Positions 36,061 to 45,367 of a DNA stretch of 64,000 nt are shown one piece after another. Source of the stretch: Halogeometricum pallidum JCM 14848 (lineage in GTDB: Archaea; Halobacteriota; Halobacteria; Halobacteriales; Haloferacaceae); contig NZ_AOIV01000045.1 of assembly GCF_000337095.1 (NCBI RefSeq), positions 62,001 to 126,000 on the forward strand, given 5' to 3'. Position 1 is the stretch's first letter, and every line of letters begins with the position of its first letter. The notes under the pieces were generated by a model that was not told the DNA's origin, ran no database searches, and worked only from the letters and a program-made list of their open reading frames with translations. The position numbers and the translations under genes are program-made.

Positions 36061-37896
36061 ATGAGCGAGGAAACCGAGACTATCACCGTCGCGGACGTGC
36101 GCGACGGCGTGGGGGGAGACGCGAGCGCGGACCCGGGGTCGCCGGTGGAACTGCCGGTGGTCGACATCCTGACCGGCCGGGGGTTCATCACCGGCAAGTC
36201 GGGGTCCGGAAAGTCCAACACCGCGTCGGTGGTCATCGAGAAACTGCTGTCGAACAACTTCCCGGTGCTCATCGTCGACACCGACGGGGAGTACTACGGA
36301 TTAAAAGAGCAGTTCGAACTCCTGCACGCGGGCGCCGACGACGAGTGCGACATCCAGGTCAGCCCCGAACACGCGGAGAAACTCGCGCACCTCGCCTTAG
36401 AGCAGAACGTTCCCATCATCCTCGACGTCTCCGGCTACCTCGACGACGGAGACGCGCAGAAACTGCTCACCGAAGTGGCGAAGAACCTCTTCGCCAAGGA
36501 GAAGAAGCTGAAAAAGCCGTTCTTGATGCTCGTCGAGGAGTGTCACGAGTACATCCCCGAGGGGGGCGGGATGGACGAGGCGGGCAAGATGCTCATCAAA
36601 ATCGGCAAGCGGGGCCGGAAACACGGCCTCGGCATTGTGGGCATCTCCCAGCGACCCGCCGACGTGAAGAAGGACTTCATCACCCAGTGCGACTGGCTCT
36701 GCTGGCACCGCCTGACGTGGAACAACGACACGAAGGTCGTCGGCAGGATTCTGGGATCGGAATACGCCGACGCCATCGAAGACATGGCCAACGGGGAGGC
36801 GTTCCTCGCCACCGACTGGTCCGAGTCGATTCGGAGGGTGCAGTTCAGAAAAAAGAACACGTTCGACGCCGGCGCGACGCCCGGCCTCGACGACTTCGAG
36901 CGCCCCGACCTGAAGTCCGTCGACGGCACCCTCGTCTCGGAGTTGGAGGACATCTCCGACGAGAAGGCGCGCCGCGAGTCCGAGATAGCCGACCTGCGAC
37001 AGCAGTTAGAGCGCAAGGAGGCGCGGATACGCGACTTAGAGCGCGAACTGGAGGAGGCCCGTGACCTCTCGCGCATGGCCGACCAGTTCGCGCAGGCGAT
37101 GTTCCGGAAGTCGGAGTCGCCGTACCGCGGCGGACAGGGGCGGAACCTCGGGCGACCCGAGGAGGAGCAGTCGGCCCTGGCCGAGTACGACGCCGCGGAG
37201 GCGGCGACGCCGGACGGCGCGGCGGCGAACGGCGAAGCGGCGGACGCGCCGAGGGCGGACACGTCGGGAGCGGTCAAGGAGACGGAGAGAGAAAAGACGG
37301 ACGAGACGGACGCCGACGGACGGGACGACGCCTCCGAGGAAGAAGAGGCGGTCGCGTCGGCCGCCGGAGACGCCTACCCCGGCCTTGACGCGGACGCGTT
37401 CGCCGATGTCGGCGTCGACAACGTCGATATCGGCGCCGACACGGGAACCGAGGAGTCCTCGGTCGCCCCCGAACGCGCCCACAGCGACGTCGGCGGCCTC
37501 ACCGGCCGCGAGGACGTGGTCGAACGACTGACGGACGTCGTCGCCGGTCTGCCCGAGGCGTCCCGTCGCATGCTCGCCTTCTACCGCGGGACGGACGCCT
37601 GCGACCCGGTGGACGCGCACGTCGGGGCCGGCGAAGTCGGCGACAAGCAACTCGCCTACAGCCGTAACGGTCCGCTCCGGCGCGCCGGGTTCATCGAGCA
37701 CGTCGGTCGCGGGCGCTACGCCTACGTCATCCCCGAACTCGTCCGCGAGACGTTCGCGGACAGACTCGACGAAGCAGAGCTCTCGGCGGTCGTCTCGGCC
37801 GTCGAGTCGGCGTTCGTGCCGACGACGGACGCGGATGCCGAAGGAGACAGAAAGGGCGGGCGGGTCGACGGGGACGAGGCGGAAGCCGACGACTGA
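36061..37896 (+). CDS. HerA/DUF87-type ATPase with coiled coil and C-terminal domain
   Basis: 611 residues. Walker A TGKSGSGKSN at about 44-53 and Walker B FLMLVEECHEYIPEGGG, followed by an arginine-finger-type region GIVGISQRPADVKKDF, place it in the HerA/VirB4-like translocase group. Residues about 300-345 are a heptad coiled coil (ADLRQQLERKEARIRDLERE). A low-complexity linker (370-470) leads to a folded C domain (475-595) with a winged-helix look (EASRRMLAFYRGTDACDPVD; GPLRRAGFIEHVGRGRYAY). No NurA nuclease gene is next to it. DNA or plasmid partitioning is possible; role unknown. T-rich sequence after the stop (TTTTTT at 37910-37915) may terminate it. Confidence 0.78.
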   Translation: MSEETETITVADVRDGVGGDASADPGSPVELPVVDILTGRGFITGKSGSGKSNTASVVIEKLLSNNFPVLIVDTDGEYYGLKEQFELLHAGADDECDIQVSPEHAEKLAHLALEQNVPIILDVSGYLDDGDAQKLLTEVAKNLFAKEKKLKKPFLMLVEECHEYIPEGGGMDEAGKMLIKIGKRGRKHGLGIVGISQRPADVKKDFITQCDWLCWHRLTWNNDTKVVGRILGSEYADAIEDMANGEAFLATDWSESIRRVQFRKKNTFDAGATPGLDDFERPDLKSVDGTLVSELEDISDEKARRESEIADLRQQLERKEARIRDLERELEEARDLSRMADQFAQAMFRKSESPYRGGQGRNLGRPEEEQSALAEYDAAEAATPDGAAANGEAADAPRADTSGAVKETEREKTDETDADGRDDASEEEEAVASAAGDAYPGLDADAFADVGVDNVDIGADTGTEESSVAPERAHSDVGGLTGREDVVERLTDVVAGLPEASRRMLAFYRGTDACDPVDAHVGAGEVGDKQLAYSRNGPLRRAGFIEHVGRGRYAYVIPELVRETFADRLDEAELSAVVSAVESAFVPTTDADAEGDRKGGRVDGDEAEADD

Positions 37897-37909
37897 GCGC
37901 TCTCGCGCG

Positions 37910-37915
37910 TTTTTT
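37910..37915 (+). terminator. T-rich terminator candidate after the HerA-type ATPase
   Basis: A run of six T after CGCGCG, 14 bases behind the stop codon and just ahead of the convergent tpiA end. Archaeal termination needs only a T-run on the non-template strand, so this is plausible. Confidence 0.35.
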
Positions 37916-37919
37916 CTCT

Positions 37920-38564
37920 CTACAGCGGTTCGACGAGGTCTTCCAGCGCCGCACGGGGGTCGTCGGCCTTGGCGACACCCGAGGCGAGAAGGATGCCCGT
38001 CGCGCCCAGGTCGCCGGCGGCCGCCACGTCGTCGCCGGTGGAGATGCCGGCGCCGCAGAACACCTCGACGTCCTCGTCGACGTTCGCGGCCGCCTCGACG
38101 GCGTCGCGGACGATGTCGGGGTCGGCCGAGGCCACGGAGTCGTCGCCGCCGATGAGTTCCGGCGGTTCGACGGCGACCGAGTCGGGGCCGAGAGCCGCGA
38201 CGGCGCCTATCTGCGCCGGGTTGTTCGCGCAGACGCACGTCTCCAGTCCGGCGCGCTCGGCGGCCCGGACGGAGCCGTCGATGTCGGCGAGTTTCATGCG
38301 CTTCTCGGAGTGGTTGACGAGCGTTCCCGCGGCGCCCGCCTCCGAGACGGACTCGGCCAGCGTGCTGCCGGTGTGGCTGCCGTAGTCGTTCGGGTCGACG
38401 TGCTGGGCCCACGTCTCGACGCCGGTGTCGGCGACGCGGCGCAGGTCCGCCGCCTGCGGCGAGACGGCGATGCGGACGTCGGAGTCCTCGGCCACGTCGC
38501 GGGCCGCGGTCGCTACTTCGATGGGGTCGCACGGGTACGCCTTGAGGTTGACGAGGATGAACAC
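37920..38564 (-). CDS. tpiA: Triosephosphate isomerase
   Basis: 214 residues, the short archaeal form, GTG start. Substrate Lys in VNLKAYP, catalytic His in [11 protein letters not shown], catalytic Glu in [10 protein letters not shown], and the phosphate loop GAGISTGDD. Interconverts glyceraldehyde-3-phosphate and dihydroxyacetone phosphate. Converges on the ATPase gene; no operon partners. Confidence 0.95.
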   Translation of the reverse strand: MFILVNLKAYPCDPIEVATAARDVAEDSDVRIAVSPQAADLRRVADTGVETWAQHVDPNDYGSHTGSTLAESVSEAGAAGTLVNHSEKRMKLADIDGSVRAAERAGLETCVCANNPAQIGAVAALGPDSVAVEPPELIGGDDSVASADPDIVRDAVEAAANVDEDVEVFCGAGISTGDDVAAAGDLGATGILLASGVAKADDPRAALEDLVEPL

Positions 38565-38642
38565 GAGTGGGAGTTAACGGTGGGATGCAAAATAGGTTCA
38601 GCATCCCGCTCTCTTTTGAGGGCGGAGCGCGAGGGGTCCCGC

Positions 38643-39098
38643 ATGGACGACCCGGACGGATCGGGGCCGGTCGCCGGCGACCCCGCGACGGTGGCCGAGA
38701 CCCTCCAACGGCACCTCGAAGACGAGTCGGACACCGAACGCGTCGGCGCGCTCCAGCCCGTAGTCGAGGCCGTCGCCGGGTGGCGCGACGCCGACTCGGT
38801 CGCCCCCGACGACTGGCTGGCGGCGCTGAAGGCGACGCCGGACGTGCTCTATCTGCGCACCGACGAGGGCGTCCTCCGCCACCGGCCGACGGTGACCGGC
38901 GACCGAGTCGACCCGGAGCCGTTCCGATTCGCCGCCGACCCCGAGAGAAGCGAGGGCGAGGGCGGCGCCGCCTCCGGGCGCGCGGAACCGCTCTCGCACG
39001 CCGAGGCGTCGTCGCTGCTGGAGGGAGCGGCGGTGACCATCGGTATCGTCGCGGACCTGTCGCTCGACGTTCGCGCGCGCTTTCTCACCGAAGAGTGA
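38643..39098 (+). CDS. Uncharacterised haloarchaeal protein
   Basis: 151 residues from MDDPDGSGPVAGDPATVAET. Acidic, helical N-terminal half (LQRHLEDESDTERVGALQPV) followed by DDWLAALKATPDVLYLRTDE and a strand pair, then a Glu/Gly-rich linker (SEGEGGAASGR) and a C-terminal helix plus ALSLDVRARF-like end. I do not recognise the family and see no motif. Divergent from tpiA. GC3 bias and acidity match real genes. Confidence 0.5.
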   Translation: MDDPDGSGPVAGDPATVAETLQRHLEDESDTERVGALQPVVEAVAGWRDADSVAPDDWLAALKATPDVLYLRTDEGVLRHRPTVTGDRVDPEPFRFAADPERSEGEGGAASGRAEPLSHAEASSLLEGAAVTIGIVADLSLDVRARFLTEE

Positions 39099-39110
39099 AG
39101 AGCGAGAGCG

Positions 39111-39644
39111 TCAGTCCTTCCGCTTGACCACGTCGCCGAGCGTGGTCGTCGTCGAGGACCCGCCGGACCACTCGTTCTCCTCGTCGTCGCCGCCCTCGAC
39201 GAGCGAGATTTCGAGCTTCCGTTCCAGTTTCTTCCGAACCTTGTCCGGCGGGAGGATGTCGCCGCGTTCGAGCTTGCGGATGAGGCTCGCCTTCTCGTTG
39301 AGCGCGCTCGCGAGGTCTTCTTGGCTCATGCCGCGTTCCTCGCGGGCGTCGCGGATGCGGTCGTCGTAGTCGCCCGCTATCTCGTCCATGTCGTCGAACA
39401 TGTCGCGCCGGCGCTGGGAGGAGCCACCGCCGCCGCCCGAGGACCCGGAGCCCGACGAGTCGGACGACGAGGACGACCCCGACGAACTCGACGTGGAGTA
39501 CTTCGTCGAGCCCGATGAACTCGACTCGGTGCGGACTTCGGTTCCGAACTGCGAACAGTCGTCACAGAGTTCGAGTTCGGCCCCTTCGACTTTGACCGTC
39601 GTGAGCGACGGTCGCTCCTTGCCGCACATTTCGCACTGGGGCAT
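39111..39644 (-). CDS. MBF1-like multiprotein bridging factor (TIGR00270 type)
   Basis: 177 residues. N-terminal zinc ribbon MPQCEMCGKERPSL and ELCDDCSQF (two CxxC pairs), then a long Ser/Gly linker (residues about 40-78), then a Cro/C1-type HTH at about 92-140: IRDAREERGMSQEDLASALN, EKASLIRKLERGDILPPDKV. This matches the archaeal TIGR00270/MBF1 family, a general transcription or ribosome-linked factor. The linker is unusually long and almost pure serine/glycine. Confidence 0.9.
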   Translation of the reverse strand: MPQCEMCGKERPSLTTVKVEGAELELCDDCSQFGTEVRTESSSSGSTKYSTSSSSGSSSSSDSSGSGSSGGGGGSSQRRRDMFDDMDEIAGDYDDRIRDAREERGMSQEDLASALNEKASLIRKLERGDILPPDKVRKKLERKLEISLVEGGDDEENEWSGGSSTTTTLGDVVKRKD

Positions 39645-39764
39645 GGTGCGTGATAGTCGGAGGCGGCTTATAAAACGTGCGACGACGGCGATTCGTTGGG
39701 GCCGACGAGGCGGGCGTCGGCGAAACGGGAGCGACAGGGGCGGACGCGCGCCGAACCCGGTCGG

Positions 39765-40367
39765 TCAGGAGAGATCCGACCACGCGCCCCAGAACCGCTG
39801 GAGCGCGGTGAAGTGGCCGATGACCGCGAAGAACACCAGGAGCCACCCGACCGGGGTGAGTCCGAACACCGGCCGGGGGACGGCGGCGGCGACGAACGCG
39901 ACGAGGCCGATGAGCGCCAGACGGTCCGCGCGGCCGACGAGGCCGCCGTACTGGCGTCCGAGGCCGACCGCCTGTATCTGCGTTCCCAGGTAGGAGGTCA
40001 TCAGCACGCCCGTGACCGCGGCGAGGCCGAGGGCGTAGGAGTCGATACCGGCGGCGAGGCCGACGAGCATGGCGATGTCCGCGTAGCGGTCGAGCACGTG
40101 GTCCAACAGGTCGCCGCCGTCCGAGGAGACGCCCTGGGCGCGGGCGAGGGCGCCATCCACGAGGTCGAGCCACCCGTTCAGGAAGACGAAGACGCCGCCG
40201 AGGGCGTACCAGAGGGGAGTCCCGAGGTAGAACGCAACGCCGGCGGCGACGGCAAACGCGAAGGCGACGACGCTCACGCCGTCGGGCGAGAAGCCGAGTC
40301 GGTCGGCCGCGCCGACGAACGGGTCGAGCAGGCGGTCCGCGACGGAGCGGTAGCGGTCGAGCGTCAT
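39765..40367 (-). CDS. CDP-alcohol phosphatidyltransferase
   Basis: 200 residues with about five membrane helices. The CDP-OH-P signature D-x2-DG-x2-AR-x8-G-x3-D-x3-D is fully present in WLDLVDGALARAQGVSSD followed by GGDLLDHVLDRYAD. Archaeal members make archaetidyl lipids (glycerol, serine or inositol head groups); which one here is open. Third gene of an operon with the adenylate kinase (10-base gap) and hisC. Confidence 0.85.
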   Translation of the reverse strand: MTLDRYRSVADRLLDPFVGAADRLGFSPDGVSVVAFAFAVAAGVAFYLGTPLWYALGGVFVFLNGWLDLVDGALARAQGVSSDGGDLLDHVLDRYADIAMLVGLAAGIDSYALGLAAVTGVLMTSYLGTQIQAVGLGRQYGGLVGRADRLALIGLVAFVAAAVPRPVFGLTPVGWLLVFFAVIGHFTALQRFWGAWSDLS

Positions 40368-40377
40368 CGGGTCGCCC

Positions 40378-40893
40378 TCATAGGTAGTCGATGAAGTTCA
40401 CGGTCCCGGCGCGGGGGTCCGTCTCGCCCTCGACGGCCGCCACCACGTCGTCGGCGACGGCGTCGGGCGAGCGGTCGGTCGTGTCTATCTCGTACACCGC
40501 CTCCGTCCCGAAGCGGTCGACGGCCTCCGAGAGGACGACGTCCAGCGCCTCGCTCTCCGCGTTTTCGCGGGCCTTCGCCTCCGACTCGCCCCGGTCGCGG
40601 AGTCGCCGCTCCAGTTCCTCCGGGTGACAGCGCAGGACGACGGCGACGTCGGCGTCGAGCAGGTGCGAGAGGTGCGACTCGACGATGCCGTCCCACTCGC
40701 CGAGCCACTCAGTTATCGCCTCGACGTCGGCGACGAGCGAGTCGCGTTCGGCGTCGCGTTCGGTGTACAGTCGCTCGTCGCGTATCTCGTCGTTCAGGTG
40801 GACCACGTCGAGGCCGGTCCGTTCGGCGACGAGTTCGGAGACGGTGGTCTTGCCCGTGCCGGGCGTGCCGGTGAGGACGATTCGGCGCGTCAC
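40378..40893 (-). CDS. Fap7-like archaeal adenylate kinase
   Basis: 171 residues, GTG start. P-loop VLTGTPGTGKTTVSELVAER at about 6-25, then DVVHLNDEIRDERLYTERDA and GIVESHLSHLLDADVAVVLR, RCHPEELERRLRDRGES. This is the pattern of the NMP-kinase-like Fap7/hCINAP family, implicated in 40S-type ribosomal subunit maturation as well as AMP kinase activity. Its GTG overlaps the TGA of hisC (GTGA) so it should be translationally coupled to it. C terminus FIDYL. Confidence 0.85.
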   Translation of the reverse strand: MTRRIVLTGTPGTGKTTVSELVAERTGLDVVHLNDEIRDERLYTERDAERDSLVADVEAITEWLGEWDGIVESHLSHLLDADVAVVLRCHPEELERRLRDRGESEAKARENAESEALDVVLSEAVDRFGTEAVYEIDTTDRSPDAVADDVVAAVEGETDPRAGTVNFIDYL

Positions 40894-41987
40894 GCTTCGG
40901 GGACCCCCGCGTCCGCGTCGGCGATGACCTCGTTCAGCACCTCGACGGCGCGCCTCGTCTCCTCGCGCGTGCCGCAGGAGACGCGGATGCACTCGGGGAG
41001 GCCGAAACTGCTCGTGTCGCGGACGATGACGCCGCGACGCTGGGCCGCCTCGGCGACGGCGGACGCGTCGCCCACCGACGCGAGGACGAAGTTGGCCCCG
41101 GAGGGCCACGTCTCCGCGTCGAGTTCGTCGCGGTAGTACTGACGGGCCCACTTCGCCGTCTCCACCGACTTCTCGACGTGCGCCTCGTCGCCGAGGGCGG
41201 CGAGGGCGGCCCGGCAGGCCACCTCGCTCGCCGCGAACGGCGTGTTGACGCGGGCGTAGGCATCGGCCCACGACTCGGGCACGGCGGCGTAGCCGATGCG
41301 GAGGCCCGCGAGGCCGAACGCCTTCGAGAACGTGCGCGTGACGGCGAGGTTGTCGTGCTCGGAGAGCAGGTCGATAGAAGACGGTTTCTCGCTGTACTCG
41401 CCGTACGCCTCGTCGACGACGACGAGCGTGTCGTCCGCCACGGATTCGAGCAGGTCGACGATATCGTCCCGCCCCATCTCCGACCCCGTCGGGTTGTGCG
41501 GCGTCGTGACGTAGACGATGCGCTCGCCGTCGTAGGCGTCGAGGACGACGTCGGCCGTCTGCGCGAAGTCGTCGGCCTTCGACAGTCCGTACTCGGCCAC
41601 CTCGCCGTGGTGGTAGCGCGCGGACATCGGGTAGTAGGCGAAGCCCGGATTCGGCGTGAGTACGCGGTCGCCCGGTTCGAGGAACGCCCGCGAGAGGTAA
41701 TCGAGGGCGCCGTCGGCGCCGGCGCTGACCCACACCTGTTCTGAGGCGAGATTCCAGCGGTCCGCGAGGGCGTCCGTGAGGTCCGTGTGCGCGGACTTCG
41801 GGTAGACGTGCACCTCCGGGGCGGCGCCCTCGATGGCGGCCACCGCGTCGGGACTCGGCCCGTGCGGGTTCTCGTTCGAGGATAGCTTCGTCAACTCGTC
41901 GGGGTCCATCCCGAGTTCGCGGGCCACCTCCTCGGCGCCGCGTCCGGGTACGTACGCTTGGTGCGCGGAGAGGTCCCTCGGTCGCAT
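40890..41987 (-). CDS. hisC: Histidinol-phosphate aminotransferase
   Basis: 365 residues. Type I PLP aminotransferase: substrate/PLP segments KLSSNENPHGPSPDAVAAI, VWVSAGADGALDYLSRA, TPHNPTGSEM, VVVDEAYGEY, and the Schiff-base Lys in TRTFSKAFGLAGLRIGY; C-terminal Arg in IRVSCGTREET. The order and length fit HisC, acting in histidine synthesis; some archaeal members also transaminate aromatic oxo acids, relevant to the tyrA and chorismate mutase genes here. First gene of the hisC-adenylate kinase-CDP alcohol operon. Confidence 0.92.
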   Translation of the reverse strand: MRPRDLSAHQAYVPGRGAEEVARELGMDPDELTKLSSNENPHGPSPDAVAAIEGAAPEVHVYPKSAHTDLTDALADRWNLASEQVWVSAGADGALDYLSRAFLEPGDRVLTPNPGFAYYPMSARYHHGEVAEYGLSKADDFAQTADVVLDAYDGERIVYVTTPHNPTGSEMGRDDIVDLLESVADDTLVVVDEAYGEYSEKPSSIDLLSEHDNLAVTRTFSKAFGLAGLRIGYAAVPESWADAYARVNTPFAASEVACRAALAALGDEAHVEKSVETAKWARQYYRDELDAETWPSGANFVLASVGDASAVAEAAQRRGVIVRDTSSFGLPECIRVSCGTREETRRAVEVLNEVIADADAGVPEA

Positions 41988-42151
41988 GGTCGAACGATGC
42001 CGCCGCCGGTTCTTAAGGGTGCTTACACCGGCCGAGCGTCATCGCCTGAGGTCGACGAGACCGACGGGAACGAAACGATGTCTCCACAGAAACGGCCTTC
42101 GGCGAAAACGACGAAAGATGCACTTTTGATGATACAGTGTCACGAACGAGC

Positions 42152-42571
42152 ATGGAATCGGGGCACGAAGCCGAAGGCTGGGACCCAGAGCGGCTTCGAC
42201 GACGGTTACAAGCGATGGACGACTACGAATTCGAACATCTCGTTGCCGACTTGTGGGAACTTCAGGGCTGGGACGCCGACGTGGAGCAGCAGTCCGCTGA
42301 CGCAGGTGTCGACGTGCGTGCGACGCAGTCGTCTCCGTATCGGAGGAAGGTACTGATTCAGGCGAAGCGATACAGCGACGATAACCCGGTTACTGGACCG
42401 AACGTCCAGCAGTATGCTGCGTTGAAACAACAGGAACCGGACACCGACGAGTCGATAATCGTCACCACCGGTCGTTTCACCGGCTCTGCCGAAGACCGGG
42501 CGAAGGACCTCAACGTGAAACTCATCGACGGGAAGGGACTGGTGGATTTAATCGGCGGTCTCGGTGCCTAG
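42152..42571 (+). CDS. Mrr-type restriction endonuclease domain protein
   Basis: 139 residues. Almost the whole protein is an Mrr-catalytic PD-(D/E)xK domain: MDDYEFEHLVADLWELQGWD, then active-site Asp in QQSADAGVDVRATQSS and QAK in KVLIQAKRYSDDNPVTG, finishing with IIVTTGRFTGSAEDRAKDLN and VKLIDGKGLVDLI. No methylated-DNA-binding domain and no methyltransferase partner are visible. ATG 42152 lies about 26 bases after a TTTTGAT element; GTG 42137 is the alternative. First gene of a three-gene accessory cassette. Function probably defence or DNA cleavage, target unknown. Confidence 0.82.
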   Translation: MESGHEAEGWDPERLRRRLQAMDDYEFEHLVADLWELQGWDADVEQQSADAGVDVRATQSSPYRRKVLIQAKRYSDDNPVTGPNVQQYAALKQQEPDTDESIIVTTGRFTGSAEDRAKDLNVKLIDGKGLVDLIGGLGA

Positions 42572-42655
42572 GGCGTTGTCGAAGAGTACATCGGCCGACC
42601 ACAAAGAACCGAGGAGCGGGACCAAACGGACCGCCGGAGTCAGAAGGGTCATCAG

Positions 42656-43348
42656 ATGAACGATTCTCCTACTCTGCACCGTCTCACGGCCGAAGAACGG
42701 ACCGAAATCGAGGATGCTCTCGGAAAGGACTTCGACGACTGCATACGGGACGAACAGTATCTGGCGACGCGGGCGATGGAGCGCGCCCGTACGGTTGTCG
42801 AACTGAATCCGCACGACGCAAAGGAGTTGGGCGTCTTCGAGGACGTGGACCTCTACGGCTTCGAGCGAGAGTTTGATGAGCGGAAAACCCAGCTCGTCTT
42901 CCTGAAAGAGGACATCCACACGAACGACGACGGCGAGGTGTACGTTGCGGACCTCACCGACTACATCAAGCCGAGCGCTATCGAGGGCGGAGAGTCGACC
43001 GGCGTCGTCGGAGTCATCAAGCGCGGTGTGAGGGACGGTGCGTGGCTCTCGGAGGAAGGGAGAGAGTACTGGGAGACCCACCAACAACTTCGGCGGTTCA
43101 AGAAAAAAGGAAAGAACGTCCTCTCGTCGGTGCTCGACTCGAACGACGAACCGTCGGCTGTCGATTCGAGTGCCTCCTCTCCATCAGCGAGGGAAGAACA
43201 ACTGACCATCGAAGAGGAGTCGAGACAGACGAACGACTCGGTGTCGTCGGTAGGAAACACCGACCGACCCGATTCAGAGAGTGAAACGGTTGCTCCGACC
43301 GACGTTCGGAGTGAAAACGAACCGACAGGCGGAAGAGCGCGGTTCTGA
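42656..43348 (+). CDS. Uncharacterised acidic protein of the Mrr cassette
   Basis: 230 residues from MNDSPTLHRLTAEERTEIED. The first 150 residues look folded (GKDFDDCIRDEQYLATRAME; REFDERKTQLVFLKEDIHTN; YWETHQQLRRFKKKGKNVLS); the rest is Ser/Glu/Thr-rich and probably disordered. No recognised domain. It follows the nuclease by 84 bases and overlaps the next gene by 68 bases. Codon use is visibly less GC3-extreme than in core genes, as for the neighbours in this cassette. Function unknown. Confidence 0.55.
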   Translation: MNDSPTLHRLTAEERTEIEDALGKDFDDCIRDEQYLATRAMERARTVVELNPHDAKELGVFEDVDLYGFEREFDERKTQLVFLKEDIHTNDDGEVYVADLTDYIKPSAIEGGESTGVVGVIKRGVRDGAWLSEEGREYWETHQQLRRFKKKGKNVLSSVLDSNDEPSAVDSSASSPSAREEQLTIEEESRQTNDSVSSVGNTDRPDSESETVAPTDVRSENEPTGGRARF

Positions 43349-43682
43349 ATCCGTCAGGCAGTCCGTGGCCGGGACGGAACCCTCAACTTTGGACCTGTCT
43401 CGGTCCAAGTGGTTCTACGGCATCGCAGTAGCGACAGGTAGTTGGGGACTCGTTTGGTTACTAGCGATACTCAACGTCGCGACTGCCCTCGCCGGTCTGC
43501 TGGTACTGGTCTCTTGGCCACTCCTTCCGACGTCAATACTGATGGACTCTCGAAAAACGGGAAAGTTCGAGTCTTCGAGAGGGAAGTCGTTGGTCTACGT
43601 TCTCTCGTCGGCGGTCCCACTCCTCGCCGTCGTCCCCGGCGCGGTGTATCTGTATCGGCGAGAGCACTCGTGGAAACGCTAA
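43281..43682 (+). CDS. Small multi-pass membrane protein of the Mrr cassette
   Basis: 133 residues. After a 40-residue charged N terminus come about three hydrophobic helices: [40 protein letters not shown] and [20 protein letters not shown], with a Lys/Arg loop between ([14 protein letters not shown]) and YRREHSWKR at the end. The first 23 codons overlap the previous gene in another frame; a later start could avoid part of the overlap, but the helices are well separated from it. Possibly the membrane partner of the acidic protein. Confidence 0.6.
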   Translation: MKRLLRPTFGVKTNRQAEERGSESVRQSVAGTEPSTLDLSRSKWFYGIAVATGSWGLVWLLAILNVATALAGLLVLVSWPLLPTSILMDSRKTGKFESSRGKSLVYVLSSAVPLLAVVPGAVYLYRREHSWKR

Positions 43683-43735
43683 CTCGACTAAAATCATCGC
43701 GGAGACGGCCAAAAAACCTCGTTCTGGCTCCTATC

Positions 43736-44467
43736 TCACGGAACGCGCACGTCGTGTTCGAGGACGCCGACGCCCTCCACTTCGACTTCGACGCTGTCGC
43801 CGTCGGAGAGGGCGCCCACGCCCGCGGGCGTGCCCGTCGATATCACGTCGCCGGGTTCCAGCGTCACGTACGCCGTTATCTCCTCGATGAGTTCGGGCAC
43901 CGAGAATATCATGTGCTCGATGGTCGAGGACTGCTTCGTCTCGCCGTTCACGCGGAGTTCGATGGCGGCGTCGTCGGGCACCTCGTCGACGGTGGCGAGG
44001 GTCGGACCGAGTGGCGCGGAGTTGTCGAACGCCTTCCCGCGCACCCAGTTTTGCTCTTCGTTCTGGTCGTCCCGATTCGAGATGTCGTTCATGCAGGTGT
44101 AGCCGGCGACGTAGTCCATCGCATCCTCGGCGTCGACGTCGCGGGCCTGCGCGCCGATGACGACGGCGAGTTCGGCCTCCCAGTCGATGCGGTCTTTCCC
44201 CTCGGGTACGGTCACCGTGTCCCCGTGGGCGGCCAGCGCGTTCGGCGGTTTGAGAAAGAGGAGCGGTCGGTCCGGAAGGTCGTTGTCCATCTCGTCGGCG
44301 TGTTCGGCGTAGTTGCGGCCGATGCAGACCAGTTTCGTCGGTTCGCACGGCGGGAGCACGTCGACTTCGTCGAGCGAGTACGTTCGGTCGGCGAAGGAGA
44401 CGCCGTCGTCGTGCCACTGGCCGTCGCGGACCGAACCCGCCGGGTCGCGGAAGCGTACGCGGTGCAT
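43736..44467 (-). CDS. Fumarylacetoacetate hydrolase family protein
   Basis: 243 residues. FAH fold: [25 protein letters not shown], then metal-site carboxylates in [20 protein letters not shown] and [15 protein letters not shown], and [19 protein letters not shown] plus [13 protein letters not shown]. Members hydrolyse acylpyruvates or act as oxaloacetate decarboxylase/tautomerase. Substrate unknown. Its stop faces the cassette membrane protein with 52 bases between. Confidence 0.88.
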   Translation of the reverse strand: MHRVRFRDPAGSVRDGQWHDDGVSFADRTYSLDEVDVLPPCEPTKLVCIGRNYAEHADEMDNDLPDRPLLFLKPPNALAAHGDTVTVPEGKDRIDWEAELAVVIGAQARDVDAEDAMDYVAGYTCMNDISNRDDQNEEQNWVRGKAFDNSAPLGPTLATVDEVPDDAAIELRVNGETKQSSTIEHMIFSVPELIEEITAYVTLEPGDVISTGTPAGVGALSDGDSVEVEVEGVGVLEHDVRVP

Positions 44468-44539
44468 GGACGCCGTGTCACTCCGCGGCGGTTTCGTTCT
44501 TTCCTTCGCGGAAAATCGCCCGGTTTCCCCTCCGCTCGA

Positions 44540-45220
44540 TTACTGCGTGTTCGGGGCCGGCCGCGGGAGTTTGGGGATGAGCCACGAGAGGAACGCGTCG
44601 GGACTCCGCGACTGCACCCACACCGTGCCGCTGCCGCCGAACTCGCAGACGAGGCCCTCGCCGCTGGTCAGCGTCGACCGGAGGCCGCCCACGCGTCGAA
44701 CGGTGAACTCGGCGGTGTCCTCGAAGGCGACGACGTGGCCCGTGTCGACGACGAACGACTCCCGGTCGTCGAGCGATATCTCCTCGATGGCGCCGTAACT
44801 CGACAGGAACAGCGGACCGCTCCCCGTCACCTTCAGGAGAAAGAGGCCCTCGCCGCCGAAGAACGTCCGCGCGCCGCCGAACTCCGTGTCCACATCGAGG
44901 CCCGCGTCGCCCGCGAGGTACGACCCCGACTGCACGTACAGCGTCTCCCCCGTCAACTCGACGTGGGAAATGTCGCCCGGCAGCGGCGGGGCGAACTGGA
45001 CGTCCCCCGGCGCCGTCGCGCGAAAGGTGTTCTGAAAGAAGCTCTCGCCGCCGAACGCGCGCCTGATGGACTTCAGAAACCCGCCCGTCGCATTCGTCTC
45101 CATCTCGATGGCCGTGTCGTGGCTCACCATCGCGCCCGACTCGGCGCGGAGGGACTCGCTCTCCGCCAGCGAGACGGTCAGCAGCGCGAACGACGGTCCG
45201 GCGGATATCTCGTGTTCCAT
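44540..45220 (-). CDS. AIM24-like protein (TIGR00266 type)
   Basis: 226 residues. Mostly beta-strand with repeated glycine turns: [98 protein letters not shown]. This is the AIM24/TIGR00266 family, a beta-sandwich protein of unclear function. Start at ATG 45220 (MEHEISAG) matches the family; an in-frame ATG 21 bases upstream is the alternative. Divergent from the metal-dependent hydrolase. Confidence 0.85.
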   Translation of the reverse strand: MEHEISAGPSFALLTVSLAESESLRAESGAMVSHDTAIEMETNATGGFLKSIRRAFGGESFFQNTFRATAPGDVQFAPPLPGDISHVELTGETLYVQSGSYLAGDAGLDVDTEFGGARTFFGGEGLFLLKVTGSGPLFLSSYGAIEEISLDDRESFVVDTGHVVAFEDTAEFTVRRVGGLRSTLTSGEGLVCEFGGSGTVWVQSRSPDAFLSWLIPKLPRPAPNTQ

Positions 45221-45367
45221 ACCGAACGGAGCACGTGTCATCTCAAGAAACTATTTTCGGTCGGTAGGAATGTCCTCGACTGCCGACTATCTCTATCCGA
45301 CGAAACGAGCAGACCTGTCTCCGGACTGTTGGATTTATGCGCCCGAGGGCACAAGTGGCACACGATT

